Source of the DNA: Catonia carolina
Lineage: Eukaryota; Arthropoda; Insecta; Hemiptera; Achilidae
Assembly: GCA_035578175.1 (NCBI GenBank)
Contig: JAQMRL010000006.1
Coordinates: forward strand, 23,037,506 to 23,101,505
Direction of reading: 5' to 3'
DNA: 64,000 nt
Shown here one piece after another: positions 1 through 11,212 of the stretch. Both the position numbers and the translations under genes were made by a program. Below the pieces are notes generated by a model, which searched no databases, had not been told where the DNA came from, and saw only the letters and a program-made list of their open reading frames with translations. Positions within the stretch are counted from its first letter, which is position 1. Each line of letters opens with the position of its first letter.

Positions 1-35
1 CCGTTATTATAACCTATGTTTAACCATAAGTAGTG

Positions 36-150
36 CGCACACACCAATCGCAAAAAACATGTTTTTTCGGTTCAAGAGACCTGAAAATAATACTTTCCTT
101 CCCAGTAAATACATATAGGCCTAAGTTAGAATAAAATAAAGTAAAAATTT
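36..150 (-). mobile_element. Element C, 5'-end fragment
   Basis: A minus-strand fragment of the roughly 1-kb Element C family, compared by eye with the full copies at 18868-19860 and 27559-28597. It contains the diagnostic CACACACCAATCGC and ACATGTTTTTT segments and the terminal ATACTTTCCTTCC region. The rest of the element is absent. No coding capacity. Confidence 0.7.
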
Positions 151-1210
151 ATTAATTTAGTTTACCAAGTCGGTACTCAAGGTGTGGCGTAAGGGTCTTA
201 AATTTGGAACTTGTAAGTTCGTAAACTTGTAAGTATTTATTTGTAAATAGTACAATTTTGTAAGTTTGTATATTTGGAACTTGTAGTTCTTAAATTTGTT
301 TATTCCGTTGAAACAATAATTTTAAATCTTGTAATGCGATTTTGATATATCTTGAATAAATGAAGTTTTGAAATCGGAATGAAGTATCTAATTGAGTCAG
401 TTAGGAAACCTAGAAGCAATTTAAAGACATTTTGATTGAAGAACTTAAAGAGATTGCAATGTAAGTTAGCTGGTTTGACAGAGTCATAAAACTGAAAGAC
501 TTCAGCGAATTTTTACTAGTGGGTAGACTAATAAACTTTCCCCAAGAGATCTATTAAAGATTGAAATAATCCGTGTATTAGGTTTAACTTTTTAATACCG
601 ATGTTTTTTAGTCATTGTTGTGCAATTAACGGAACTTTTCAAGTTATAGAATATTTAATTATTTAATTATAATATTGACTTATATTACCTTGAATATCCA
701 ATTGAGTTCTAAGGCATATTAGTTTATGTATTATTTAAATGGAAGTTGGTTCATGATTGTAATTTTGCTTTTGTTGTAGGTAAATTAGTGCTGAAATGTA
801 ACAGTAGTTAACTACATATCGTAATTATTATTACTGATAGTTTTATATTTCAGATATTATTATTGTGGGAAATTTAAGTATATATAGTAATAAAATAGCA
901 GTATTATTCAATCGGTCATACCATCTCAAATGAATACCAGTTGATGTCTGCTTAGTTAATTTATTCAAATCAAACATATTATTCATTAGTTATTATTAGT
1001 CTACAGTTACCTTTAATTACATTATTTATTATAATTACTATTTTAATTGAAATATAATTCGTATAAAAACACTGTAGTTAAAACGTTCTTCTACTCGTAC
1101 TCTATTTGTTTTTAACTGCTATATTGAAAACTGTGTTTCTATATCGTCGATTGTTATGACTAAAATAACATTCTATTAGGTGTTGTAGTTGTTCTATTAA
1201 TTACTGTAAT
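151..1210. other. AT-rich non-coding stretch, nothing recognised
   Basis: No open frame, RNA gene or repeat family seen elsewhere in the window was recognised. Around 200-300 there is a low-complexity run of short imperfect GTAAGTTTGTA-like repeats. Confidence 0.4.
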
Positions 1211-1402
1211 TTTTTTATTCATTTATTTAACGTCGCATCAACTGCAAAGGTCATTAGCGACGACGTTAGGGAGTAGCTAAATACAATGAAGGATGAAATG
1301 ATTTTTTTAACGTATGAAAATATGCCGTGCCAGAGTGGGATTCGAACCCACGACCGCGTGATAAGAGGCGAGCACGTTACCAACTACGCCAATGCGGCCG
1401 GC
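1211..1402 (-). mobile_element. SINE-C copy with tRNA-like head
   Basis: On the minus strand it opens with a tRNA-like head (GGCGTAGTTGG, then GGGTTCGAATCCC as a near-perfect B box). It ends with the family tail TGACC..GCAGTTGATGCGACG followed by TTAAATAAA. The head resembles a tRNA, but the acceptor ends do not pair, so it is a tRNA-derived SINE rather than a functional tRNA gene. The same tail occurs at 33711, 40039, 40583 and 58090. Confidence 0.7.
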
Positions 1403-1792
1403 ATTACTGTATTGTTTTTGTTAAAAACTTTACAAAATTTGTCCTACACTTAAAACTCTTTAGTATTAGTTTAGTTTAACCATTGCACATCATTTTGTTT
1501 TTATGTTATTTTACGTTACGAAAAACTTTACAACATTTGTTTTTTTGTATTGTTTTTTTAATTAAATTGTTCAAATTCTATTATACTGTGACACTTATCG
1601 CTAAGGTCCGTTCCGGGATCTGGGTAAAATAATTAAATAACAAACATCGTTTTAAATTATACAAGTATTTATTACAAACTAAATTACAAAATAATAATCT
1701 TACTTAAATCTGCTAATAAATTACAATTACTACAATCAAGATACTTGTATTAATTAATTGTAAATTAATAACATTAAATAAACTTAACTAGG

Positions 1793-2116
1793 TTTTTTTA
1801 ATCCCTAATGTGTGTACGTTGTAATCTCTTCAATTCAGAAGAATTATAAGCAACCCGATAACCCAATGAAATGAGGATTATGAGTATGACGTGTAAATGA
1901 GGTGTAGTCTTGTACAGACCCAGGCCGACCATTCCTGAGAGAGTATAGTTAATTGAACTCCAATCATCAAAGTACACCGGTAACCACTGTTTAGTATTCA
2001 AATTCGTACAAAAGTAACTATCTTTACTAGGATTTGAACCAGGAACATTTGTCTTCGAAAACCAGCTGTTAAACAGCTGACTCGCGTTGACGATTTTACC
2101 TCTAGACCAACCCGGT
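1793..2116 (-). mobile_element. SINE-B full-length copy
   Basis: A minus-strand copy of the roughly 330-bp tRNA-derived SINE-B. The A box lies at its 5' end (GGTTGGTCTAGAGGT) and the B box GGTTCAAATCC about 75 bp further in, followed by a non-tRNA body and a T-run/A-run tail at 1793-1799. Pol III transcription would start near 2116. The 67-codon open frame across it is incidental. Confidence 0.85.
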
Positions 2117-4147
2117 AGAACTTAACTAGTAACTAGATTATTCCGCGTTCAAATAAATAAAATCTTACTTACACCCAATTATACAATACACAGTATACGT
2201 TAGACCTTCTCCAAACGCAAATACTAGCCTATGCCGTGCACTATTCACTCACTGAATGACAAAGCAAGATTCAAGCGCTGACAAACCGGTCGCGTTTATA
2301 CACCAAAGCTATGGAAATTATGAGACAAACAACGATTTCAGATATAATAATAAAAATACAACGTTCTTCTGCCAGGTTCTGCATGAATCTTAACAAAAGG
2401 TTAGGACACTATTACAAAGATATTTAAATTACACCAAACCTTCTCAGGTAGCTGTCACAACGATAGGCCTTTACTAACCATTTGTACACTATATTTCTAC
2501 CTATTTCTTGGAAATAACCCGATTTATTTTGTTATTTACATTTTTACACTTCTATAATCTGAGTCCTGCTAGAGAACTCTGAAACTAATACTTTTCTTAT
2601 GGATATTGTCACAGTTCTTAAATTAGATAATTTTCTCCTTATTTATGAAAAGTTTTGTCAATTTTTTTAAAAAATAAGTTACTTTTATTGTCCGGTTATT
2701 TTTATAAGATAATTTGCAGAAAGTGACAGTGTTAATTTTATTGTTCAGTTTTTTAGGTAGGCTTATTTTTGTTGAACAAAGTTCTTTTAAGTAATGATCG
2801 GTTCTTACAGAATAAAGTAGTATGCAGAGATGTAGGACATGTCTATGTTATCCAATAGTTTTCTGAAAACTACAATTTATGAAAGATATAAAGAAGTTTT
2901 GTGACACAGGAGTATAACAATTTAATTCCAGAATCTCATTAGCAGAATGATTCACATTGAAATAGCTCGATTATTTATAGTTCTGTGTCAGTATTGTATT
3001 ACTTCTTTTATAACACACAGGACATCATCAATGACTGAACGCTACCCAAAACGATGAACAAGAAATTCACGTAAAGAGTATAAGGAATTAACTCTTGTTG
3101 AATTACTTGAATGTAAAAGGAAATAGTTAGTCAAGTTAGGTCAGTATCGACCAATAGATCGATCGTGAACTTCCATCTTTCCATCGGCAGTGCCGCATTT
3201 GGTTGGAATGAACTGGTTTGGTTTTACTTACAAATATGCCCATTTGTTCTGTAATGGCCTACCTGCTCCTGCTTGAGACTTTTTTTAGCCTGAAGTCCTC
3301 TCAATATTTAGTTTTTCTTATTTGTGTTACTCATCTTTTGTAATAACTAAAACCTTCAAAAACAATTTTGATTATTTCAGAGTGATTTAGGAGATTTTGT
3401 TTTATCGTCTTATGAAGTTTTTTCGATCAAAGTGATTTTTAGGTAATTTATTTGAACGCAAAACGCTAAATTTATTTAAAAACAATTAAAATAATTTAGT
3501 TTAATACTATTTTGTTATTAAGATTTCATCAAAAGTTTGTTTATTGGCTACTACGGTGAGTTTTGGAACTGTATATAAATGTCTCTATATTTAAGTTGGG
3601 GATTGAAACCAGGTCCTTCAGTTTTATTTTTCTTTAGGCATGTTTGATTAACTTAAACCTTATGTGTTTCTATATCTGATTTTTAACGCAGAGTAATTGT
3701 CCTTCTATTTGTCTCACTCTGATCTAAAGAGAGTCCTCTTCTTCTTTAGGTAGTAATCTAATCTTTAGGTAGTCTTTAGGTACTAATCCGATTTCGAGTG
3801 TTGGCGATCATCATCGCTATTTACACCTTGTCAAACTTTTGTTAAATCATAACGTAAGGATTACCAGCCAGAATATTCTTCTCCGTTCTGGTGCTCTCTT
3901 TCCTGCAACGTTACCTTGGAGTATTTGCTGAAGCAAGATGTATCTTACTAAATTTTTCATTAATTTTGTTGATGAGTTCCAAGTTTCTGATTAGTTTCAG
4001 TAATTCCAAGGTCGTCATCCTTTAAAGAGAGAAAAATCACTTTAATTCGTTCGTAGGAAAACTTATAAAATTATCCGAATGGTGAGCCGAAAGGTGAATC
4101 AAGGATCTTAATAGGCTATTAGGATTTTGTATAATAAGAAATTTTAT
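2117..4147. other. Non-coding stretch, nothing recognised
   Basis: About 2 kb of AT-rich sequence with no coding frame beyond chance length. None of the local repeat families was recognised. Confidence 0.4.
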
Positions 4148-4540
4148 GCCCATAACAGGCAGGTGACGTGTTAAATTATTTGCACTCGATCTGCTAATTC
4201 CAGAGCTACAAAAAATAGTTCTGTTTCTTATCACGTAGTCAGCCAATTATAGGCTATGACTGAACTATTTAGGAATAGAAGAGGTAGAGGTGCTAACGAC
4301 ACTAGTCAGAGTTATCTCCTCGGAGAGTAATGAATTTTATTATACAGCTAGACCCTGTGGCAAATGAAGTGACGGTGTCATTTGCAGGGTGGAAAGTAGA
4401 TGTTTTTCTGAGGGCCTGGCATGCTGATAAGCATACTTTTTTACTTAGTGAGGAAGGTAATGGTAAACCACCTTACTACTCGTTTTACTTAGTAAAGCCT
4501 CTAGTGGTTCAAATCAGCCTTTTGGCTGATCACCTAAACT
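4148..4540 (+). mobile_element. Element A, full-length copy
   Basis: A full copy of a roughly 395-bp dispersed element found eight times here. It starts GCCCATAACAGGCAG and ends with a hairpin (TCAGCC/GGCTGA) followed by ACCTAAAC. An 84-codon ATG frame recurs in several copies, but its codons drift freely, so it is not a gene. The 3' part contains GGTTCAAATC, like a Pol III B box, but no convincing A box was found. Class (SINE or small DNA element) is unresolved. Confidence 0.8.
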
Positions 4541-4544
4541 ACAA

Positions 4545-4790
4545 CAACAAGAAATGTTATAGAAAGAAGGATTGTACAAGATAAGAAGGCCGTTCCAGAA
4601 GAAGATGGATAGATGATGTTATGAATGGTTTCATTTTTATGGATGGCAGAAAATTGAGGGCGCGAGCGACCAGATGAGAGGATTGGTGGAGGATTGGAGA
4701 GGAAGCAAAAGCCCACCAAGACCTGTAGAGCTACACATAAAACAAATGAGGCTGGGGCCCACATCTGTGAAACTGTGATAACTTCGTAAG
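4545..4790 (+). pseudogene. LINE reverse transcriptase, C-terminal remnant
   Basis: In one frame the + strand reads GRSRRRWIDDVMNGF and, after a spacer, EDWWRIGEEAKAH. This matches the conserved C-terminus of many insect LINE ORF2 proteins, where a basic GRPRRRWxDD segment is followed by DRxxWRxxxxEAKxH. It is interrupted by stops and lacks all catalytic domains. It directly abuts the 3' end of the Element A copy. Confidence 0.55.
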
Positions 4791-4799
4791 TGAATGTTT

Positions 4800-5627
4800 C
4801 TGGATTCGATTCCTGGTTACTATCGGAAATTTTATCTCGTAGAACCACTGTTTTAACACTTAAGAAACAAAAAATAATCAGTAATGACCAAAGTGTTGAT
4901 TGAAATCAACAATAAGTAAACAAAATAAAAAATTATGATTAATATTCAGTTACTTCATTGCTCTATTTTTACTGACAGAACTTTTACCAAACAATATTGG
5001 AGACCACTGCGAAAATTACTAACTCAGCCTGACTTGATCAATGTTTGTCCTTCAAGTTTATTTGTTTAATGTTCTTCTTTTGTTTAGTAATTTCTATTAT
5101 AAATTACGGAGAGTTGTATTAAAAAATTCCTAACCTACTTCAGTGATGGACTGTTTTTAATATTTTATGGAGAACAATATTAAAGCCAATCCCCGTTGTC
5201 TTTATGTATGAAAAGTATTCCAGTGAGCTCAAAAACTTTGATTATAATGTACTATTGTTTTTACTAATTAATAAAACTATAACGTATTAAATCAGTATTT
5301 GTTACACTAGAAAAAATATGTGCGCAATTTTTTTGTAAGTGTAGTTGTACGCCTACAACGGATTGTTTTCCTTTTCTCAAAAAAAATTGTTTTGTTATGG
5401 TTTAGAAGTCGAGGTATACACCCACCTTTGTAGTCTATTGTGTAGGTATTAGTTTGCGTACGTTATCGTTATTTCTTCCTGTATTCATATTATTATTATT
5501 ATTGCCGTGGCTAATGGAATGTAGAACATGAAACGAAGAAAACATATGGTAATATTTTTATTATTAAACATAGACATTTTTATGTTACTGAAAAATTTTA
5601 CTACTTAAAATTAAATACAAAAAACTG
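4800..5627. other. Non-coding stretch, nothing recognised
   Basis: AT-rich sequence without coding signal. A short ATT trinucleotide run lies near 5488-5504. Confidence 0.4.
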
Positions 5628-6274
5628 GTGTCTTTTCCGTTTTCTGTATACCACAATCAAATCCGAATTCCCTGAAGGGTTACAAAATTGTCCCACTCCT
5701 GCGTCCAGCGCGCCAATCTGACTAGCATTATTTCTGCGTAATGTCAACTCCTCTCCCATTTCACAGTTAGTTACTATACAGTCTTCTATGAATTTTGTAA
5801 ATTTACTTAATAATATTCGGAAGGAGCAAGATGCTCCAGAGTTCCTTCAGGAGAGGGGGTTATTGCATAATCTCGGAAGATGTGACAACTAAAAAAGTCT
5901 GTATGAAACACTCACTCGACTTTCTTTTCCCAATGTAAATAATTTAAAAAAATATCATGTACTAGTAATGTAACACTAATTAATGTAAAATACAATGTAG
6001 CCAAATAATTAGAATAACTTATAAGTTACCTGTAAATAAAAAATAAAAAATAATAAAAACCTCAAAATAAAACAATCTGAATGAGAAATAAAACAACAGA
6101 ACGTGTAACATAGTACTTTAAATATACTGAAACTGGGAAGGACGTGTGTACGCGTGCGTCTGTCTGTCTCAGTTCGAGTATTCACTAAGGCAGTGAGTGG
6201 AAGAAATGAACACGTGTGCAACCCTTCAGGGAATTCGGATTTGATAGTGGTATACAAAAAACGGAAAAGACCCA
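5628..6274. mobile_element. Fold-back element with about 57-bp inverted ends
   Basis: The left arm (5628-5685) and right arm (6217-6273) are reverse complements over about 57 bp with few mismatches; both contain AATCCGAATTCCCTGAAGGG or its complement. The roughly 530-bp interior includes a short Element C fragment (about 5887-5945) and no transposase. The 88-codon minus frame begins in the right arm and is not protein-like. It is best read as a non-autonomous inverted-repeat element. Confidence 0.6.
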
Positions 6275-6533
6275 AATACTGTTTTGGATTCCATCGGTTT
6301 CAATGTTAAGATATCTCAATTTGAAATAATTGCAAGTTGTTCTTCGTGGCTGAATAATTAAGTTCAGCTGTCCGTCAGTGTGTACAACAGTTCATTATAT
6401 TTAGACATAACTATCCAATAAATTTTATTAAAAATATATACTGTATTCTCTTCGAAGTTTTCGTTAAAACTATTTGTAAATTTTGTTGTCTGAATAATTC
6501 GTAATGAATTGCATCATTTTGTATTACCCGTTT

Positions 6534-6860
6534 TGTTAAATCTTTAATGTGTTTACGTTGCAATCTGTTCAAGTTAAAGATAATAAAAATCCTCATAACT
6601 CAGTGAGATGAAAATGATATGAATGACGTCTAGATGAGGTGTAGCCTTGTACATTGTGCCGACCGTTCCTGATGTTAATTGTAAAAGTATGGCTAATTGA
6701 ACTCCTATCATTTAAGTACAACCGGTAACTACTGTCTATTATTCAAATCCTTTTGAAAGTGACTACTTTTGCTAGGTTCTAACCAGGAACCTTAGTCTCC
6801 GAAAATCAGCTGTAAAACAGCTGACTCGCGGCGACGACTTTACCTCTAGACCAACCCAAT
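6534..6860 (-). mobile_element. SINE-B full-length, diverged copy
   Basis: A minus-strand SINE-B copy. The tRNA-like head at 6775-6860 keeps the TTTACCTCTAGACCAACCC complement of the A box. The B box is mutated (GGTTAGAACC). Body and tail align with the copy at 1793-2116 with many substitutions, suggesting an older insertion. Confidence 0.8.
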
Positions 6861-7019
6861 TAGGTATGTCCACACTTGTGCGCTTTCTTTTTCAACTTGC
6901 GATTCGACATGCGATAAGGCAAACCACCTTCCCGCACTCGTTTGAAGAGCTTTATCTAAAAAAACATTACGAATATGTTTGAACACTACACTAAATTAAA
7001 ACCTGTTCTTTTCTGCATT

Positions 7020-7458
7020 GATTGGTTTGATTTAGATTGTTTTATTTAGAAATTAATCGGAGACAACGCCAGCAATTTACGCAAAAAGTACTGTTTTTAT
7101 CATGACCTCATTCTGTCTCATATCCGTTATGGAGTATGGGGTAATAATAGCATGGGTAATATGGATAAGGTTTTTAAAATTCAAAAGAAAGCTATTAGGT
7201 GTATGGTGGGAGCTAACCAGCTAACCTAATGCAGGCCACTATTTAAGAGCTATTTAAATTACCCCAATTTTTAAAATGTTGTGATAATTTGCAATCCTTT
7301 AAAAAAAGTGTGAAAAATTACTTGATCGGTGAAATTTTTTATAGCGTACAAGAATTTCTTTCTTGATAGCAGTGATACATTGTGTGGTTTTTATATGTAT
7401 TTCAGGTGTTATAATTGACATATCTATATTCCTCCTGGAGTCTCCTGGACGCAAAAAA
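7020..7458 (+). pseudogene. LINE ORF2 3' remnant and 3' end
   Basis: Translation with frame changes gives ILSHIRYGVWGNNSMGN, then VFKIQKKAIRCMVGAN. This is the region after the RT domain in Jockey/CR1-type LINEs (HSHLxYGIxxWG, then LQKRAIRxMxG). The last 90 bp (from about 7366), ending in CCTCCTGGAGTCTCCTGGAC and an A-run, recur at 17805-17900, defining the 3' terminus of this LINE family. Stops and frameshifts make it dead. Confidence 0.6.
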
Positions 7459-7599
7459 AGATGCTTTTCAGAGGGCCTGGAGTGCTGCTAAGCGTACTTT
7501 TCCACTCAGTGAGGAAGGCATTTGTAAACCGCCTCACTCCTCATTTTGTTTAGTTAAGCCTCTAGAGGTTCAAATCAGCTTTCAGCTGATGTCCTAAAC
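7459..7599 (+). mobile_element. Element A, 3' third only
   Basis: Only the 3' portion of Element A is present, beginning at GATGCTTTTCAGAGGGCC and ending at the CAGCT..AGCTG hairpin and CCTAAAC. It starts immediately after the A-run of the LINE 3' end, making a LINE-Element A junction. Confidence 0.75.
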
Positions 7600-8160
7600 A
7601 ACAAATTCGTAAAAATAATAATTCAAAAGTTGTCAAAACTGAATAATATTCGCTAAATTATGTACAATACATAGATGACGATTAATAATTTTGCCAACAG
7701 CCGTTGTTACTTGTATAATAAGTTACTTGGTACTTGATTTGTTTTTAAAATCAAGAAGCGTGAATAAACATAAAAGCAGTTCAGACTCACTTTCACCGTT
7801 TTATACTAATACAGTAAGTAAATAAATTTCTTTAAAAATAAATTATACAAGATTAAATTGAATGTTCTCGTGGAGAAACCAACAATTTTTAAGGCAATTT
7901 ATGTTCGGGCCACGTCGTGTTCTTCTTATCTAATACCTACGCTTTATTAAGTAATTTTTTAAGATTCTTTTTTATAAAATTTTTGGTAATTTCAACTTGT
8001 TATTAAGATATTTTAAGAAAAAGATAAGTTCTTTTCCAGATAATTGCTAATTGCATGATTACAATGTAGTAGAAGGGTATTTAATTACAAAAAAACCGTT
8101 TTAGAAAAAAAATATCGCCAGTAGGCCTAATATTTACTTTAAAATGTTATCAAGAAATTT
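7600..8160. other. Non-coding stretch, nothing recognised
   Basis: AT-rich sequence without coding signal or a recognised repeat. Confidence 0.4.
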
Positions 8161-8164
8161 ATCT

Positions 8165-8520
8165 TCTTCTCCTTCTTCCAACCAAGAATTAGGCCGCAGC
8201 CTGTTCCGAACTCACAAACTATATCATCTATCTTCATCTTCTCGTAGGTCTACTGACATCCCTTTTACCTTCTGTAGCATACCAGTATGCCTCTTTTAGG
8301 TATCCTGGATCTAACATCCTTGCCATGTGCTGTCTCCAACTTTGGCGATAATCCTTTATCTTTTCGTTCAAGTTGTAAATACCCAATTCTGACCTGATTT
8401 CCTCATTCCTTATCCTGCCCAAGCGTATACATCCCTTAGTTCTTCAAAGAAATCTCATCTCTGCCGTCTGGATTCTCCGTTCTTGGGTTTTTCTTGTTTT
8501 ATCACCGTTGGGATATTATA
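8165..8520 (-). pseudogene. LINE reverse transcriptase, C-terminal remnant
   Basis: The minus strand encodes RRIQTAEMRFL, a stop, then GRIRNEEIRSELGIYNLNEK and YRQSWRQHMARM. This is the strongly conserved post-RT segment of a LINE clade common in insects (QxAEMRFLRRxxGxxRxDRxRNExIRxELGIxxLNEKI). The RT core is missing and the frame is broken. The 62-codon frame 8234-8422 is part of it. Confidence 0.75.
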
Positions 8521-8624
8521 ATACCTATATGTTGTACTGCGATGATTGGTTCGAAGCGTTTTCTTTGTAATTTTATGAAAAAAATTTAGTATAAGTATCT
8601 GTACATAATATTAGGGCAACACGA

Positions 8625-8940
8625 AACTGGAAAATGTTCTCCCACCATTGGTTTCAAACAACGTACCCTACAAATTCCACAATCCAGTAAAGCAAAATAG
8701 CTTGGTCTTCACCTGAACGTTCCTCCCAGCTAAATTTCAAAATATTTCGTTTTGACTACATTTCGAACGCCTCCAATTTTTTGGTAATGTTCTTCTTCAA
8801 GGTCCTAGACCTTTGTCCCGTAAACAACACGGACAATTCATAACATGTAAGAAGTTGGGAGGATAAACTTTCATGTAAGGTCTCTATTGACAATACCTTC
8901 ATTTTATTGAAAGCGGTTCTTGCTTATAGATTCTTTGATA
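8625..8940 (-). pseudogene. LINE reverse transcriptase remnant, second clade
   Basis: The minus strand reads RTLKKNITKKLEAFEMWS, then LKFSWEERS. This matches the conserved LINE segment ETWTLKxxDxxRLEAFEMWCxRRxLKIxWxDK. It differs in type from the neighbouring fragment at 8165-8520, so the two are separate insertions. Upstream frames are degenerate. Confidence 0.55.
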
Positions 8941-9524
8941 TCTTCAGTACAGTCATTATTTTGGTTACCAATTAACAGAATATATACGAGTATTTTTTTA
9001 AATTTAATAGAATACATAAACTAGTGTAACATAATATTAATCAATACTGTATCGCAGGCCAGCAGCAGAAGCGAGGCTTGGCTCTAGCTGCCGAGTTCAT
9101 TCAGCCATTACGCGTCATAACCATTATTTTGTACTAATAATAATAATAAGAAGAAACCAAATCAAACAAAAAGCAAAGGATGAAAAGAAACCAAGAATCA
9201 GGGGTTGACTTTAATGAAGTTTTTTAAACGATGAAGTTTTTTTATTTTTAAGAAGGTCGTTGCAAAATACTTATAAATCAAAATATACATTTTATGGTAG
9301 CCATTTTTTAATAATTTGAAGATCAAGATTACTTTGTGGGGTCGGATTTTTGGAGGTTTGATCAGTGACTTCGATCTGTTTGTCAGTTTATAAGCAGCAT
9401 ATTCTCAGCTATTTTTATTTTCAGACTTTGTCAATTGTTTCTTCATGAATATTTAGATGTTTTGTTGTATTCTTGAATATATTGCAATATTTAAATAGAA
9501 GTAAACGGTGTATTTTAATACTTA
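8941..9524. other. Non-coding stretch, nothing recognised
   Basis: No coding signal. A GC-richer patch near 9055-9110 was examined and not identified. Confidence 0.4.
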
Positions 9525-10386
9525 ATTTTTTTTTAATCCCTAATGTGTGTACGTTACAATCTGTTCAATTTAAGAACAATAAGCAACCCAATGACCCACT
9601 GAGATAAAGATAATATGTATGACGTGTAAATGAGATGTAGTCTGGTACAGACTAAAGCTGACCAGTCTAGAGAGAGTATATTTAATTAACCCTTTATTGG
9701 GCAGTAGCCTACTACGGGGAAAAATATATATACTGTGAAATGTTAAATTTTGCTGCTCAGGGACTTGAATAATGTATTCCTAGTGCCAGAATAGTGACAT
9801 ATTTCTTTGTATTTATTTTATATTGAAATGGAAATCACATAATGTTTAGTGGTAAGAATGCTTATTAAAACAACTTGTAGTATTATATAAAAAAAAAATA
9901 ATGTTTAGAATAACTTATCTTAACTTTATATTAGCATGAATGCTTGCTTTCCTGTAAAAAACTTGAATTTCCTACGGACTGTACACGAGTAACATTAAAA
10001 CAAAGCGGTAGCGTACGCCGTTATGAATCCTTACCACATTCGTGCAACTCATGAAGGAAATGGTCGCTGCACGCTAATTTCAAAATGTGGATAGCTTACT
10101 TATCAGAGAATATCTATATCACCATAAAATGCCATTGAGGTTCTACTGCATAACTTCTTCTTAAATAAATTCGACCTTATTGCCAGTGGTAAGTATACTT
10201 ACCAAATACCTATAAAAGGTTAAACCCCAACCATCAAAGTACAACTGTAACCATTGTCTAGCACTCAAATCCTTTTAAAAGTAACTACCTTTACTAGGAT
10301 TTGAATCAAAAACTTTCGTCTTCAAAAATCAGCTGTTAAACAGCTGACTCACGGCGACGACTTTACCTTTAGACCAACCCGACAGG
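9525..10386 (-). mobile_element. SINE-B copy split by a TTAA insertion
   Basis: A minus-strand SINE-B in two parts, 9525-9689 (tail and body) and 10220-10386 (body and tRNA-like head). Joined in order, the two parts span the whole family consensus with no loss. The break lies exactly at a TTAA sequence duplicated on both sides of the 530-bp insert. Confidence 0.85.
9690..10219. mobile_element. TTAA-flanked MITE, piggyBac-like
   Basis: A 530-bp insert inside SINE-B, flanked by TTAA at 9686-9689 and 10220-10223. Its ends are inverted and imperfect: CCCTTTATTGG on the left and the complement CCTTTTATAGG on the right (9 of 11 match). The TTAA target and CCY start are hallmarks of the piggyBac superfamily. 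There is no transposase frame, so it would be non-autonomous. Confidence 0.7.
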
Positions 10387-11212
10387 ACCGTTGAATAAGG
10401 AATTCAACCCGGTGGGTTTTTTACTACTTAATAATAATTTTTATTTACTCAGTGATATTTGCAAATCCAATTAAAACGAAACTCCTCTGAGGCTAGCTAT
10501 GAACCCGCGTAAAGGGCAAGAGAAATTACTAGTTCTTGGATACGTTGATCAAGGTTTCTTCCTCCTGTTATCAACCATATACAAAAATTGGTTTCTTAAT
10601 TTCATTTTCTTTACGTTCAACGTTTGACCATCTCTTTTTTAGTATAAACCTATTTAAGAAATTATAATTTCAATCTTACAAACTAGCTTTATAGTAAAAC
10701 GGAGAATCTAGTCACGAATTATTATAATAGAGTAAGAGAGATAGAGAATGTTCGTATGTGACTTGAAAATACTATGTATTACTTTACTACATCTAGTAAG
10801 CCTATATTATATAGCTCTTACAGCGTTGTAGATGGATACTAGGCCTAACTCTTGTACGTATGTTGCTTTACTGGTTATTTTTCATGTGATGTGAGAATTA
10901 GAAACGGTACCTTCAGTAAGAGGTTTAGTTTTATTACAAACTCATTTTTATTAGCCATTATAAATACATACTATGTTTGATACGATTTTTTAAGTTCAAC
11001 TGGAAATTCCATTCAAATAGAATTCTTATGTTTATATGGTATACTGATCATTCCAGTTCAAGGTGATTATAAATTTATCTATAAATTTTCTTGTTTACCG
11101 TTTATTAGTTTTTTTACTGTTAATCCTGGTGTTTGGTAAATCGATTGAATTTGAAAAATAATCTGATGAGAATACTTTTGTCAGTGGCTTTTACGCTGTT
11201 ACTGTAACAGTT
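10387..11212. other. Non-coding stretch, nothing recognised
   Basis: AT-rich sequence without coding frames or recognised repeats. Confidence 0.4.

Noticed and set aside
1326..1402. Possible tRNA gene on the minus strand
   Set aside because: A and B boxes and a good T stem are present, but the acceptor ends do not pair and it continues into the repeated SINE-C tail.
4330..4584. 84-codon plus-strand frame, seen again at 11389 and 29196 as a possible small protein family
   Set aside because: It is the same segment of dispersed Element A copies, differs freely between copies and is broken in others.
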